This document shows positions 44,541 through 54,301 of a stretch of DNA of 64,000 nt, piece after piece. This DNA is from JAHZFN01 sp965149945. GTDB taxonomy: Bacteria > Bacillota > Dehalobacteriia > UBA4068 > UBA4997. The stretch spans positions 1 through 64,000 of the forward strand of contig CBCTTQ010000006.1 of assembly GCA_965149945.1 (NCBI GenBank). Direction: 5' to 3'. A program made the position numbers and the translations under genes. The notes below the pieces were generated by a model. The model did no database searches, was not told the DNA's origin, and saw only the letters and a list, made by a program, of their open reading frames with translations. Numbering within the stretch: the stretch's first letter is position 1; every line of letters starts with the position of its first letter.

Positions 44541-44706
44541 AAAAGCAACCGAGTGTTTTTATGAGGGAACAAGGTAACAAAAGCGCTCTTTGGAGTAAAA
44601 AGTGAGAAATTCAGGAAAAAAACATATTTATTTCCAGAGTAAGCAGGATTTTCCCTCCGCATAGAGAATTATTGAAAAGTTAGAGTATCTATTTTAGGTG
44701 AAATGA

Positions 44707-46872
44707 ATGCAAATAATCATTGCGGAATACTCCGGTTTTTGTTTTGGGGTGAAGCGAGCAATTACAACAAGTGCCCAATTGGCCGGGGTCAAAGGTAAGA
44801 TTTATTCTCTGGGCCCACTGATTCATAATGAAAGAGAAATTGCCCGATTTGGTGACAGCATTCGAGTGGTTCAGTCTTTGGATGAAGTGGATCCTGCCGT
44901 ATCGGACAGTGTGATTATTCGAACCCACGGTGTGGGGCCGAAGGTTTTCGCGGAAGCGAAAGCCCGCGGTCTGGAAATTATCGACTTGACTTGTCCATTC
45001 GTGAAAAAAGCTCAGCAAACAGCGGCGGCTCTGCGCGCCGAAGGGTTACAGGTTGTAATTGTGGGGGATAAAAATCATCCGGAGGTTTTGGGAATAAAGG
45101 CGTGGACGGAAGATCGCGCATGGATTATCTCCGACGCGGAAGAAGTGCAAGATTTGTCCGAAACCGAAGGAATTGGGGTATTGGCGCAAACTACCCAACA
45201 AAAACAGGTTTTTGACGCTGCCGTAGATGCTCTGCGGAATAAATACCCTCATGTGGTGGTAAAAAACACCATTTGTGACGCGACTGCCAAGCGGCAAGCC
45301 GCGGCGGCAGATGTCGCAGGGCATGTGGAAACAATGGTGATTGTTGGCGGCAAAAACAGCGCCAATACAAAAAAATTATATCAAATATGCCGGAAGCAGG
45401 GAATCAGCACCCAGTTGGTTGAGGGCGCTGCGGACTTGAACAGGGCTTTATTTGACGGTGTAAGCACCGTAGGCGTTTGTGCCGGCGCATCAACGCCAGA
45501 ATGGATAATTGAGGAGGTAGTTGACAACATGGTGGAAATGGAAAAAATGGGCGAAGAAGTAGTAGCTGAAATGGAAGAAAATAAGGTTGCTGAAGCAGCT
45601 GAAACCGTTGCGGAAGAAGTTGTGACCGAAGCGGCGGAAGAACAGCCCGCGGAAGAAAAGGCGGAAGAACCTGTTGCTGAAGAAGAAGCGGAAGAATCTT
45701 TCGGCGCAATCCTGGAACGAGAAGCCGCGAAAAAAGAAATTCGCAGAGGCAGCCGGGTGAAAGGCGTTGTGGTACAGATTAACAGTGATGAACTTTTGGT
45801 TGATATCGGAGGTAAATCCGAAGGTTTGCTCCAAAGCAATCAGTTGATGCCCGAAGAAGCTGCTGACATTCCCGCTCATTTCGCCGTTGGTGATGAAATA
45901 GAAGTAATCGTACTGAAAAAAGAAAATAAAGAAGGATATCCCATCCTCTCTAAGAAAATGGTAGATCAGGTACTGGTATGGGAAAAACTGGCTGCGGCCA
46001 AAGAAGAAGGCACTCCCGTGACCGGTAAAGTTGTGGAAGTTGTCAAAGGCGGATTGTTGGTGGATGTCGGTTTGCGCGGTTTTGTACCGGCCTCTTTGGT
46101 AGATATCCGTTATGTGGATGACCTGAAAGCATATGTTGGCAAAGAAGTAACGGCCAAAGTATTGGAATGCGATAGAAGCCACAACAAACTGTTGCTCTCC
46201 ATTAAGGCTGTTTTGCTGGAAGAATTGCAAGCGAAGAAAGAAGCTTTGATGGCGGAAATTGAAGAAGGTCAAACCAGACACGGTAAAGTTTCCCGTCTGA
46301 CCAACTTCGGCGCTTTTATCGATTTGGGCGGTGTGGACGGTTTGCTCCATGTTTCCGAAATGGCTTGGTTCCGGGTAAATCATCCTTCTGATATTTTGAA
46401 AGAAGGAGACGAAATCGATGTTTATGTATTGGGTGTTGATAAAGAAAACCAGAAAATCTCTCTGGGTCTGAAACAGTTGATTCCCAATCCTTGGACATTG
46501 GTGGAAGAAAAATATCCTGTGGGCTCCATTGTAGATGCCACTGTGATGCGGACAGCTCCTTTCGGCGCTTTTGTTCAGTTGGAACCCGGTGTGGAAGGGT
46601 TGGTTCATATTTCCCAGTTGGCTTATGAACGAGTAGCCAAGACGGAAGATGTGGTAAATCCCGGCGATGAAGTGGAAGTAAAAGTTTTGGATATCGATGT
46701 GGACAATAAACGCATCAGCCTGTCCATCAAAGAAACTTTGCCGGAACCGGTGAAAGAAGTTCCTGTGGAAGAAGTTCTCGAAGAAGAAATTCCCGAAGAA
46801 CCGGAACATCATGAAGAATCTCTGGGCGCGACCTTAGGAGATATTTTCCCGGATAACCTGAAAAACGAATAA
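44707..46872 (+). CDS. ispH-rpsA: IspH (HMBPP reductase) fused to ribosomal protein S1-like domains
   Basis: A 721-residue fusion. Residues 1-280 are 4-hydroxy-3-methylbut-2-enyl diphosphate reductase, the last MEP-pathway enzyme, with Fe-S cysteines Cys-12 (SGFCFGVKRA), Cys-96 (LTCPFVKKA) and Cys-190 (NTICDATAKRQ) and the EGIGVLAQTTQQ-type motif. A Glu/Ala/Val-rich linker (about 285-340) joins four S1 RNA-binding repeats (VKGVVVQINSDELLVDIGGK; VTGKVVEVVKGGLLVDVGLR; the third GAFIDLGGVDGLLHVSEM; the fourth GAFVQLEPGVEGLVHISQ) and an acidic tail. This fusion is well known in Clostridia. The S1 part likely helps translation; why they are joined is not known. Confidence 0.96.
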   Translation: MQIIIAEYSGFCFGVKRAITTSAQLAGVKGKIYSLGPLIHNEREIARFGDSIRVVQSLDEVDPAVSDSVIIRTHGVGPKVFAEAKARGLEIIDLTCPFVKKAQQTAAALRAEGLQVVIVGDKNHPEVLGIKAWTEDRAWIISDAEEVQDLSETEGIGVLAQTTQQKQVFDAAVDALRNKYPHVVVKNTICDATAKRQAAAADVAGHVETMVIVGGKNSANTKKLYQICRKQGISTQLVEGAADLNRALFDGVSTVGVCAGASTPEWIIEEVVDNMVEMEKMGEEVVAEMEENKVAEAAETVAEEVVTEAAEEQPAEEKAEEPVAEEEAEESFGAILEREAAKKEIRRGSRVKGVVVQINSDELLVDIGGKSEGLLQSNQLMPEEAADIPAHFAVGDEIEVIVLKKENKEGYPILSKKMVDQVLVWEKLAAAKEEGTPVTGKVVEVVKGGLLVDVGLRGFVPASLVDIRYVDDLKAYVGKEVTAKVLECDRSHNKLLLSIKAVLLEELQAKKEALMAEIEEGQTRHGKVSRLTNFGAFIDLGGVDGLLHVSEMAWFRVNHPSDILKEGDEIDVYVLGVDKENQKISLGLKQLIPNPWTLVEEKYPVGSIVDATVMRTAPFGAFVQLEPGVEGLVHISQLAYERVAKTEDVVNPGDEVEVKVLDIDVDNKRISLSIKETLPEPVKEVPVEEVLEEEIPEEPEHHEESLGATLGDIFPDNLKNE

Positions 46873-46882
46873 TTTACCGGAC

Positions 46883-46916
46883 AAAAACCGTTCCCGTTTT
46901 TGGGAACGGTTTTTTT
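46883..46916. terminator. Terminator after ispH-rpsA
   Basis: Stem AAAAACCGTTCCC / GGGAACGGTTTTT, six-base loop, further T's. Confidence 0.9.
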
Positions 46917-47003
46917 ATGCTCGTTCGTTTTGACGGAACGGGAACTTCTATGCTATAATAAACCAACAAGAGAAATACGGTTTGTCGAAGGGAGGAGGAG
47001 CGA

Positions 47004-47819
47004 GTGGGGTTTACGGAGTCTTTTTCAGCGACTTTTTGGTTTTTGCTGGGGATTGCGTTGGTCATTACTTCTGTTGGTTTTCGGAAATATGTTTATTTTA
47101 TTTCGTTGGGATATGCTTTTTCTATTGCTTTGATGGGTTTGGCGTTGATGTTGTTGTTTGTAAACACTCTTTCTTTTGGCACAGTGATGGCCTGTTTGTT
47201 ACTGATGATATATGGTTGCCGATTGGGAACTTATTTGGCGCTGCGAGAAAAGCGCAGCGCTTCTTATCGTAAGGTGATGCAGTCGGAAATCAAAGACGGC
47301 CGTCAAATGAAGGCAGTGGTGAAAGTTTGTATTTGGCTCAGCGTTGCGGCGCTGTATGCGTTGATGATTTCCCCGATTTTCTTCCGTTTGCAAAACGGCG
47401 GTGGCAGCGATGCCTTTTGTTTGGCGGGTGTGGTGATCATGGCGGGCGGCATTTTGTTGGAAGGATGGGCCGATTATCAGAAGTCTCAGGCAAAAAAACG
47501 AAATCCCCATCGTTTTTGTGACACAGGATGGTATCGTTTGGTGCGTTGTCCTAACTATCTGGGAGAAATTTTGTTTTGGACCGGGGTATTGGTCAGCGGT
47601 CTTACTATTTTGCAAGGCGCCTGGCAATGGACAGCGGTATTGATCGGTTGGCTTTGTATTGTGTATATCATGTTCGGCGGCGCTCGACGCCTGGAAATTC
47701 GGCAAAATAAAAATTACGGACAGGATCCGGAATATCAAGCGTATTGCAGACAAACACCGATTTTGCTGCCTTTTGTGCCTTTGTACAGTGTGGAAAAATA
47801 CAAGTGGCTGGTGGGGTAA
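47004..47819 (+). CDS. DUF1295-family membrane protein (steroid 5-alpha-reductase/ICMT-like)
   Basis: A 271-residue protein with about seven membrane helices. The C-terminal part carries the family motif GWYRLVRCPNYLGEILFWTG and ends RQNKNYGQDPEYQAYCRQTP, which resemble the NADPH- or SAM-binding region of 5-alpha-reductase and isoprenylcysteine methyltransferase relatives. Substrate unknown. The start is a GTG after GGGAGGAGG. It lies between ispH-rpsA and der, outside the classic order of this block. Confidence 0.85.
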   Translation: MGFTESFSATFWFLLGIALVITSVGFRKYVYFISLGYAFSIALMGLALMLLFVNTLSFGTVMACLLLMIYGCRLGTYLALREKRSASYRKVMQSEIKDGRQMKAVVKVCIWLSVAALYALMISPIFFRLQNGGGSDAFCLAGVVIMAGGILLEGWADYQKSQAKKRNPHRFCDTGWYRLVRCPNYLGEILFWTGVLVSGLTILQGAWQWTAVLIGWLCIVYIMFGGARRLEIRQNKNYGQDPEYQAYCRQTPILLPFVPLYSVEKYKWLVG

Positions 47820-47923
47820 GTGTCCTTGTGATTCTCGGTGTTTTACAGTATAATAAAGAGGAAAAGAAAACAATGCGCGGAACAGTGCGGAAAGCGGTAG
47901 CTGTGGAAAAATGAGGTGAGAAA

Positions 47924-49255
47924 ATGAAACCAATTGTTGCCATTGTAGGCCGGCCCAATGTAGGCAAATCAACGCTGTTTAATCGTTTGATCGGCGGCAG
48001 GCATGCTATTGTGGAAGATTTGCCCGGAGTGACCAGAGATCGTCTCTATCGGGATGCCAGCTGGTTGGATCGGGATTTTACGGTTATTGACACCGGTGGC
48101 ATTGACTTTCGGGATAAGAATAACCAGATTACGACCGGTATTTTGCAACAGGTGGAAATTGCCATCGAGGAAGCTCATGTAGTGATTTTTGTGACAGACA
48201 GCCGCACAGGACTGACGCTGGAGGATGAAGAGGCGGCGGAATTGCTGCATCGCAGCGGCAAACCGGTGGTATTGGCAGTGAATAAAATGGATCATTTTCG
48301 AAATGAACATGAAACATTGGCGGAGTTTTATTCGTTGGGATTAGGCGAACCTATCGGTATTTCCGCCATTCACGGCATGAATACAGGAGATTTGCTGGAC
48401 GCGGTTGTCGCCCATTTTCCCCCTCGTCATGAACTGGAAGAAACGGAAGTCTATGCCAGCATCGCGGTCATCGGTCGTCCCAATGTGGGCAAAAGCTCTC
48501 TGGTCAATAAAATTTTAGGAGAAAACCGCAGTATCGTGGCGGATATGTCCGGAACCACCCGCGATGCTATTGACAGTGATTTCGTTCGCAATGGTAGAAT
48601 TTATCGAATCATTGATACGGCGGGAATGCGGCGCAAGGGTAAAATTGCCGAAACAACAGAACGGTACAGTGTGGCGCGGGCGCTGCGGGCGGTGGATCGC
48701 AGCGATATAGTATTGATGGTGATCGATGCCCAAGAAGGCGCCACGGAGCAAGACCAGCGTATTGCCGGATATGCCCATGAGGCAGGCAAAGGAATGATCG
48801 TGGTGGTTAATAAATGGGATTTGATTGAAAAAGACAATCATACCATGAAAGAATTTGAAAGTCACTTAAAAGAGCAGTTTTCCTTTATGTCTTATGCCTA
48901 TGTGGTCTATGTGTCGGCAGTCACAGGTCAACGAATCGGTAAAATTATGGAAGATGTGGATTTGGTTCATGAGGAACAAACCAAAAAGTTGATGTCCAGC
49001 CGCCTGAATGAAGTGGTGACGGAGGCGACGTTGCTTAATCCCACTCCCACGGATAAGGGTAGAAAGTTGAAGATATTTTATGCTACTCAAGCGGGCATTA
49101 AACCGCCTACCTTTCTTTTCTTTGTAAATGATCCGGAATTGATGCACTTTTCTTATTTGCGTTATTTGGAAAATCAATTACGAGAAAATTTCGGCTTTCG
49201 GGGGACACCTCTGCAGTTAAAGGTACGGGGTCGAAATGAAAAAGAAATGAATTGA
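47924..49255 (+). CDS. der: Ribosome-assembly GTPase Der (EngA)
   Basis: A 443-residue essential GTPase with two tandem G domains, required for 50S subunit maturation. First domain: GRPNVGKST (near residue 9), DLPGVTRD, DTGG and NKMD. Second domain: GRPNVGKSS (near 183), DTAGMRRKGK and NKWD. The C-terminal KH-like domain ends with GFRGTPLQLKVRGR. Length and order are standard. It starts the conserved der-plsY-gpsA-spoIVA order seen in Bacillus and Clostridia. Confidence 0.97.
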   Translation: MKPIVAIVGRPNVGKSTLFNRLIGGRHAIVEDLPGVTRDRLYRDASWLDRDFTVIDTGGIDFRDKNNQITTGILQQVEIAIEEAHVVIFVTDSRTGLTLEDEEAAELLHRSGKPVVLAVNKMDHFRNEHETLAEFYSLGLGEPIGISAIHGMNTGDLLDAVVAHFPPRHELEETEVYASIAVIGRPNVGKSSLVNKILGENRSIVADMSGTTRDAIDSDFVRNGRIYRIIDTAGMRRKGKIAETTERYSVARALRAVDRSDIVLMVIDAQEGATEQDQRIAGYAHEAGKGMIVVVNKWDLIEKDNHTMKEFESHLKEQFSFMSYAYVVYVSAVTGQRIGKIMEDVDLVHEEQTKKLMSSRLNEVVTEATLLNPTPTDKGRKLKIFYATQAGIKPPTFLFFVNDPELMHFSYLRYLENQLRENFGFRGTPLQLKVRGRNEKEMN

Positions 49256-49320
49256 TTTCTGCTTATCACCGGAAATCGCATCGGGGAAAAGCGTAAATGA
49301 ATGATGGGGAGGAACAGGGA

Positions 49321-49941
49321 ATGGTTGTATTATTAAGTATTTTGGTGATGTTGATTTCCTATGGATTGGGATCGTTATCCTTTTCGTATATCATTACTAA
49401 AAAATTGACGGGTGCGGATATTCGTACCAAAGGCAGCGGGAACGCCGGTTTTACCAACGCCATGCGAGTGTTGCCGAAACAATGGGGATTGCTGGTCTTT
49501 GTTTTAGATGTGCTGAAAGGCGTTATTGCTGTGGTCATCGGTCGTCTGTTGCTGGATATGCCGGGCGGCACGTTGGCGATGCTCTTTGTTATTATCGGAC
49601 ATATGTATCCGTTTTGGATGCAATTTCGAGGAGGCAAGGGGATTGCCGCCGGTTTGGGCGCTTTTTTGGCGTTAGATTGGCGCATTGCGCTCATTTCTTT
49701 GTGTGTGTTTATTGTCGTGGTTTTCATTACGAACTATGTGTCAGCCGGTTCTGTGATGGCGGGAGTGACATTGTTGATCGCCGGTATTTGTTATCATCCC
49801 GGTATTGGTTATATCGCGGCGTTTGTCGCGGCAGCAGTACTGGTTATCTACAAGCATCGCCCCAATATTGAGCGGATTTTACGAGGAGAAGAATCCAAAC
49901 TTTTTAAGAATCGGAAATGGAATCCTCTGGAAAGGAAGTAG
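49321..49941 (+). CDS. plsY: Glycerol-3-phosphate acyltransferase PlsY
   Basis: A 206-residue membrane enzyme transferring acyl groups from acyl-phosphate to glycerol-3-phosphate. The three conserved motifs are visible: KGSGNAGFTNAMRV, GHMYPFWMQFRGGKGIA and KHRPNIERILRGEESK. The start is the ATG after GGGGAGGAACAG; an ATG eight codons upstream lacks a site. Five bases separate it from gpsA, which supplies its substrate. Confidence 0.95.
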   Translation: MVVLLSILVMLISYGLGSLSFSYIITKKLTGADIRTKGSGNAGFTNAMRVLPKQWGLLVFVLDVLKGVIAVVIGRLLLDMPGGTLAMLFVIIGHMYPFWMQFRGGKGIAAGLGAFLALDWRIALISLCVFIVVVFITNYVSAGSVMAGVTLLIAGICYHPGIGYIAAFVAAAVLVIYKHRPNIERILRGEESKLFKNRKWNPLERK

Positions 49942-49946
49942 AGGCA

Positions 49947-50939
49947 ATGAGTAAAATTGCGGTAATCGGCGCCGGTAGTTGGGGAACCGCGCTGGCGCTG
50001 ACTTTGGAATATAATAAGCAACAAGTGACACTTTGGTCTAATGAGTCTGACCATGTGGCGTTGCTCCGCCAAAAGCGGGAAAATGTTCACTTTTTACCGG
50101 GCATTTATCTGTCGGAGACGATTGATGTGACAGATTCTTTAACAGAGACGGTGGCGGGAGCCGACGGTGTGGTGATGGTGGTTCCCAGTCATGCCGTGGA
50201 TTCTGTGTCGAGACAGCTGGAAGGATTGATTCCTCGGAATACGGTATTAATATCTGCCGCCAAAGGTTTTGATCCGATTACCATGGAGCGGATGAGCGAA
50301 GTTTTGCGACGCCATTTCCCTGAAAATCCGGTGGCGATTTTTTCCGGTCCGAGTCATGCCGAAGAAGTCAGTCGCCGTATGTTGACAACCGTGGTGGCTA
50401 CTTCTGAAGATGCGGCAGTGGCAGGTTGGGTGCAACGATTGTTTTCTAATGATTTTTTGAGAGTGTACACCAATGACGATGTGCCGGGGGTCGAATTGGG
50501 AGGCGCTACCAAAAATATTATCGCGCTGGGCTGCGGAATTTGTTATGGGTTTGGCTGCGGAGATAATACGGAAGCTGCTCTTTTGACTCGTGGTTTAGCG
50601 GAGATTATTCGTTTGGGGGTTGCCATGGGCGCTCGTGCCTCTACCTTTTCCGGGTTGACGGGAATCGGAGATTTGGTGGTTACCTGCGGCAGTCTCCATA
50701 GTCGTAACCGTCGCGCCGGCACTTTGCTGGGGCAGGGAAAATCTTTGGAGGATGTGTTAAGTCATATGGGAATGGTAGTGGAAGGTGTGAATGCTACCAA
50801 AATCGGTTACCGGCTGGCAAAGAAATATCAGGTGGAGATGCCCATCACAGAAACGATTTATGAAATTTTGTATGAAGGACGCGCTATTAAAGACGCTCTT
50901 CATGCTTTAATGGGCAGAAGCTATAAAACAGAGGGGTAA
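49947..50939 (+). CDS. gpsA: NAD(P)-dependent glycerol-3-phosphate dehydrogenase
   Basis: A 330-residue cytosolic enzyme making sn-glycerol-3-phosphate for phospholipids. It shows the Rossmann motif VIGAGSWGTALA, the FSGPSHAEEV segment, the catalytic lysine region VELGGATKNIIALGCGI and the substrate site LTGIGDLVVTCGSLHSRNRR. Length is standard. The start ATG follows GGAAGTAGAGG. Confidence 0.97.
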   Translation: MSKIAVIGAGSWGTALALTLEYNKQQVTLWSNESDHVALLRQKRENVHFLPGIYLSETIDVTDSLTETVAGADGVVMVVPSHAVDSVSRQLEGLIPRNTVLISAAKGFDPITMERMSEVLRRHFPENPVAIFSGPSHAEEVSRRMLTTVVATSEDAAVAGWVQRLFSNDFLRVYTNDDVPGVELGGATKNIIALGCGICYGFGCGDNTEAALLTRGLAEIIRLGVAMGARASTFSGLTGIGDLVVTCGSLHSRNRRAGTLLGQGKSLEDVLSHMGMVVEGVNATKIGYRLAKKYQVEMPITETIYEILYEGRAIKDALHALMGRSYKTEG

Positions 50940-51047
50940 GTCTTGATCCGGCAGAAAAACGGCGCGGTGCGAAGCGTCGTTTTTTCATCACAAATCATGA
51001 ACATCATAAAGAAAGGAAATCGGATTTTCTGAAAAACGGTGAGGACG

Positions 51048-52289
51048 ATGACGGGAGAAAAGGAATTGAGAAAAAAACAAGTAAACGGAATGAATTCTAT
51101 TCGAGAGTTGTATAAAATCGGCAGAGGGCCTTCCAGCTCCCATACCATGGGACCGGAACGGGCGGCTCGCTGGTTTCGGGAAAAATACCCGACGGCAACG
51201 CGTTTTACGGCGGTGTTGTACGGCTCTTTGGCAAAGACGGGCAAAGGACACCGCACGGATTATATTATTGAGGAAACATTTTCTCCTTTGCCTGCAGAAG
51301 TGATTTTTGATAAAGAAACGGAACCTATTCCTCATCCCAATACCATGCGGCTGTATGCTTATGAAGGGGATATCTCGCTGGGAGAGGCTGAGATTTACAG
51401 TGTCGGCGGCGGATCTATTCAGATTTTGGGAGAAGAAGATGTCGCGCCGCCCGATGTTTATTCTTTGCATTCCTTTGAAGCCATTGCCGCTTATTGCCAA
51501 GAACGAAATTTGCGCCTTTGGGAATACGTGGAGCAGGTGGAAGGACCGGATATCTGGGAGTATCTGGCGGAAATCTGGGCCTGTATGCAGGAAGCCATTC
51601 GCCGCGGTTTGAATGATGAAGGGGTACTGTTCGGTGGGCTGGGCGTACAAAAAAAAGCCAGAAGTTTGTACCGAAAACATCATATTGATGAAAGCCCGGA
51701 AACCAGAGAAAACCGCTTGGTGTGTGCGTATGCTTATGCGGTAGCGGAGCAAAACGCCGGATGCGGCGGTCCCATTGTGACGGCACCCACATGCGGTTCT
51801 TGCGGGATTGTGCCGGCGGTATTGAAATATGAAAAAGAGCGGCGTCATTTTTCCGACGAGGATGTGCTGCGGGCGTTGGCTACCGGCGGTTTGATCGGAA
51901 ATTTAATCAAAACCAATGCTTCCATCAGCGGCGCGGAGTGCGGTTGTCAGGCGGAAGTTGGGGGAGCTTGCTCCATGGCAGCGGCAGCATTAGGAGAATT
52001 GTTCGGCATGGATCTTGGTCAGATCGAATATGCCGCTGAAAACGCTATTGAACATTATTTGGGGTTGACCTGTGATCCTATTCACGGATTGGTGCAAATT
52101 CCTTGTATCGAGCGGAACGCGGTGGCTGCTATGCGTGCCATCAATGCTGTTAATCTGGCTAATTTTCTGACCGATACCAGAAAGATCTCCTTTGATTTGG
52201 TGGTGCAGACGATGTACGAAACGGGGACAGATCTTTCTACCTTATATAAGGAAACCAGCGAAGGCGGTCTGGCAAAACTCTACCAATAG
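51048..52289 (+). CDS. sdaA: L-serine dehydratase (Fe-S type, single chain)
   Basis: About 413 residues. This oxygen-sensitive enzyme deaminates L-serine to pyruvate and ammonia. The beta-type part comes first (SIRELYKIGRGPSSSHTMGP), then the alpha-type part with cluster cysteines in APTCGSCGIVPAV, SGAECGCQAEVGGACSMAAA and LTCDPIHG. Single-chain forms are common in proteobacteria; many Firmicutes have split subunits, so the fused form is slightly notable. Start uncertain among GTG 51039, ATG 51048 and ATG 51090. The gene ends with a hairpin terminator. Confidence 0.9.
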   Translation: MTGEKELRKKQVNGMNSIRELYKIGRGPSSSHTMGPERAARWFREKYPTATRFTAVLYGSLAKTGKGHRTDYIIEETFSPLPAEVIFDKETEPIPHPNTMRLYAYEGDISLGEAEIYSVGGGSIQILGEEDVAPPDVYSLHSFEAIAAYCQERNLRLWEYVEQVEGPDIWEYLAEIWACMQEAIRRGLNDEGVLFGGLGVQKKARSLYRKHHIDESPETRENRLVCAYAYAVAEQNAGCGGPIVTAPTCGSCGIVPAVLKYEKERRHFSDEDVLRALATGGLIGNLIKTNASISGAECGCQAEVGGACSMAAAALGELFGMDLGQIEYAAENAIEHYLGLTCDPIHGLVQIPCIERNAVAAMRAINAVNLANFLTDTRKISFDLVVQTMYETGTDLSTLYKETSEGGLAKLYQ

Positions 52290-52311
52290 AAGAGGAATAT
52301 AAAAGACAAAG

Positions 52312-52355
52312 AAAAAGAGCAGAAAACGAAAGCGTATCGTTTTACTGCTCTTTTT
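52312..52355 (+). terminator. Terminator after L-serine dehydratase
   Basis: Stem AAAAAGAGCAGAAAACGA / TCGTTTTACTGCTCTTTTT with one bulge, then T's. Confidence 0.85.
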
Positions 52356-52506
52356 AGCTTTGGATAGAAAACGGGATTTTTTCTTCGGTGAGTTCTAAAC
52401 TTTTGCATACAGGCATATAAAATAGGGAAATCAAACAATGTTTGTTATGACAGATGTGATATCTGTCCCATGACATAAAACCAACAAGAAAAGGGAGGGA
52501 ATGTTG

Positions 52507-53985
52507 GTGGAAAAATTTGATATATTGCAAGATGTTGCCACAAGAACAAACGGGGATATTTATCTGGGGGTTGTGGGGCCTGTGCGAACGGGCAAAAGTA
52601 CTTTTATCAAGCGTTTTATGGAGTTGCTGGTCCTTCCCAATATGGAAGAATCTTATGAACAGCAAAGAGCGCTGGATGAACTGCCCCAAAGCGGTTCCGG
52701 TAAAACCATTATGACTACGGAACCAAAATTTATCCCCTCCGAAGCGGTGCAAGTGGAGGTAAAAGAAGGTCTCAGCGCCGGGATCCGTTTGGTGGATTGC
52801 GTTGGTTATGCGGTTAATTCCGCTCTGGGCTATCAAGAAGAAGACGGTCCCAGAATGGTGAATACTCCCTGGCAGGAAGAAGCGATTCCTTTTCAGGAAG
52901 CGGCGGAAATCGGTACGCAGAAAGTGATTACCGATCATTCCACTTTGGGCATCGTAGTGACCACAGACGGACAGTTTACTGATATTCCGAGAGCGGACTA
53001 TGAGCCGGCGGAGGAACGGGTTGTCAAAGAACTGAGGGAAATCGGTAAACCTTTTATTATGGTATATAACACCAAAGCGCCGGATACCGAAGAAACAGCT
53101 GCTGCTGTAGATGCTCTGCGAGAGAAATACGGTGTGATGGTGGTCGCGTTGGATGTATTCCGAATGGATTTGGAGGATGTATTGGGAATTTTGCAGGAGT
53201 TGTTGATGGAATTTCCCGTGACAGAAGTCAGTGTGAAATTACCCCGTTGGTTGGAAGAGTTGGCGCCGGAACATTGGTTGCGTCAACAATTGGAAACGGC
53301 CGTTCGTACTGCCGTGCAGCAAGTGACCAAAGTGCGGGATATCGACGGAATGGTTGCGGACATTGCTTTGGCGGAAAGCGCCGGTCAGGTTTCTCTGCAA
53401 AAAATGGACTTGGGCAGCGGCGTTGCCGATATTTCGGTAGAAATGGTCGATGGATTGTTTTACCGTGTTTTAGAGGAATATGCCGGGATGCCTGTAGAAG
53501 GAGAGCATACCATTCTTTCTGTGGTTCGAGATTTTAGCCATGCTCACCAGGAATGGGATAAAGTGGCAGAAGCAATGGGAGAAGCGCGCAAATCAGGCTA
53601 TGGGGTTGTGACACCTCATCTCAATGAAATGTATCTGGAAGAGCCGGAGCTGATTAAACAAGGCGGCCGTTTCGGCGTACGGCTGAAGGCGTCGGCTCCC
53701 AGTTTTCACGTAATTCGAGCCAATATCTCAACAGAGATTACCCCTCTGATCGGTACGGAAAAACAATGCGAAGAATTGGTGCGATATATCCTGAGTGAGT
53801 TTGAAGAAGATCCTCAGAAAATTTGGCAGACCAATATTTTTGGTAAATCGTTAAATGAATTGGTGCAGGAAGGTATTCAAGGTAAACTGTATAAGATGCC
53901 GGAAAACGCGCAGGTGAAATTACAAGATACTTTGCAGCGGATCGTTAATGAAGGCGGCGGCGGTTTAATTTGTATTATTCTTTAA
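52507..53985 (+). CDS. spoIVA: Stage IV sporulation protein A (spore coat ATPase)
   Basis: A 492-residue cytoskeletal ATPase that polymerises on the forespore outer membrane and forms the coat basement layer. It opens EKFDILQDVATRTNGDIYLG with Walker A GPVRTGKST and continues with VDCVGYAV, TDHSTLGIVVTTDGQFTD and YNTKAPDTEE. The C-terminus ends GGGGLICIIL, the region that contacts SpoVM in Bacillus. The start is probably the GTG eight bases after GGGAGGG: an ATG six bases earlier is too close to that site, and the GTG aligns with the Bacillus start. CATATAAA about 95 bases upstream might be part of a sigma-E promoter. Confidence 0.96.
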   Translation: MEKFDILQDVATRTNGDIYLGVVGPVRTGKSTFIKRFMELLVLPNMEESYEQQRALDELPQSGSGKTIMTTEPKFIPSEAVQVEVKEGLSAGIRLVDCVGYAVNSALGYQEEDGPRMVNTPWQEEAIPFQEAAEIGTQKVITDHSTLGIVVTTDGQFTDIPRADYEPAEERVVKELREIGKPFIMVYNTKAPDTEETAAAVDALREKYGVMVVALDVFRMDLEDVLGILQELLMEFPVTEVSVKLPRWLEELAPEHWLRQQLETAVRTAVQQVTKVRDIDGMVADIALAESAGQVSLQKMDLGSGVADISVEMVDGLFYRVLEEYAGMPVEGEHTILSVVRDFSHAHQEWDKVAEAMGEARKSGYGVVTPHLNEMYLEEPELIKQGGRFGVRLKASAPSFHVIRANISTEITPLIGTEKQCEELVRYILSEFEEDPQKIWQTNIFGKSLNELVQEGIQGKLYKMPENAQVKLQDTLQRIVNEGGGGLICIIL

Positions 53986-54301
53986 ATTACAGCGAAAATT
54001 TCAAGCTTTGAGAAGATATGTCAAACAAAAGAGAAGTTTTGCGTCAGAATTGAGGAATTATAGAAAAAGAAAAAGGCGAATGCGGGTTCGCCTTTTTCCT
54101 ATTTGCAATGATTTTTATTCATAAATTTTCTTTATGGTTGAAAGTTATCACATAAAATTTCTTGATTGGACAAAGGTTTTCTAGTGGATTATAATGGTTT
54201 TGTCTCTAATATGATGATAAAAAAGTTTTATAGGTTCTAAGATTTTGTGAAAAATTATTTTTACCAGAGAAGTTTTTCGTGTTTTTTTTAGGGTGAATAA
54301 A
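53986..54301. other. Intergenic region before the sugar-type ABC operon
   Basis: Contains the spoIVA terminator (54070-54097) and a strongly AT-rich segment that should hold the operon promoter. No gene or known RNA seen. Confidence 0.5.
54070..54097. terminator. Terminator after spoIVA
   Basis: Stem AAAAAGGCGAA / TTCGCCTTTTT with a six-base loop. Confidence 0.9.

Noticed and set aside
45490..46812. A 440-codon minus-strand frame opposite ispH-rpsA
   Set aside because: Phe/His-rich shadow caused by the Glu/Lys/Val codon bias of the real S1 repeats.
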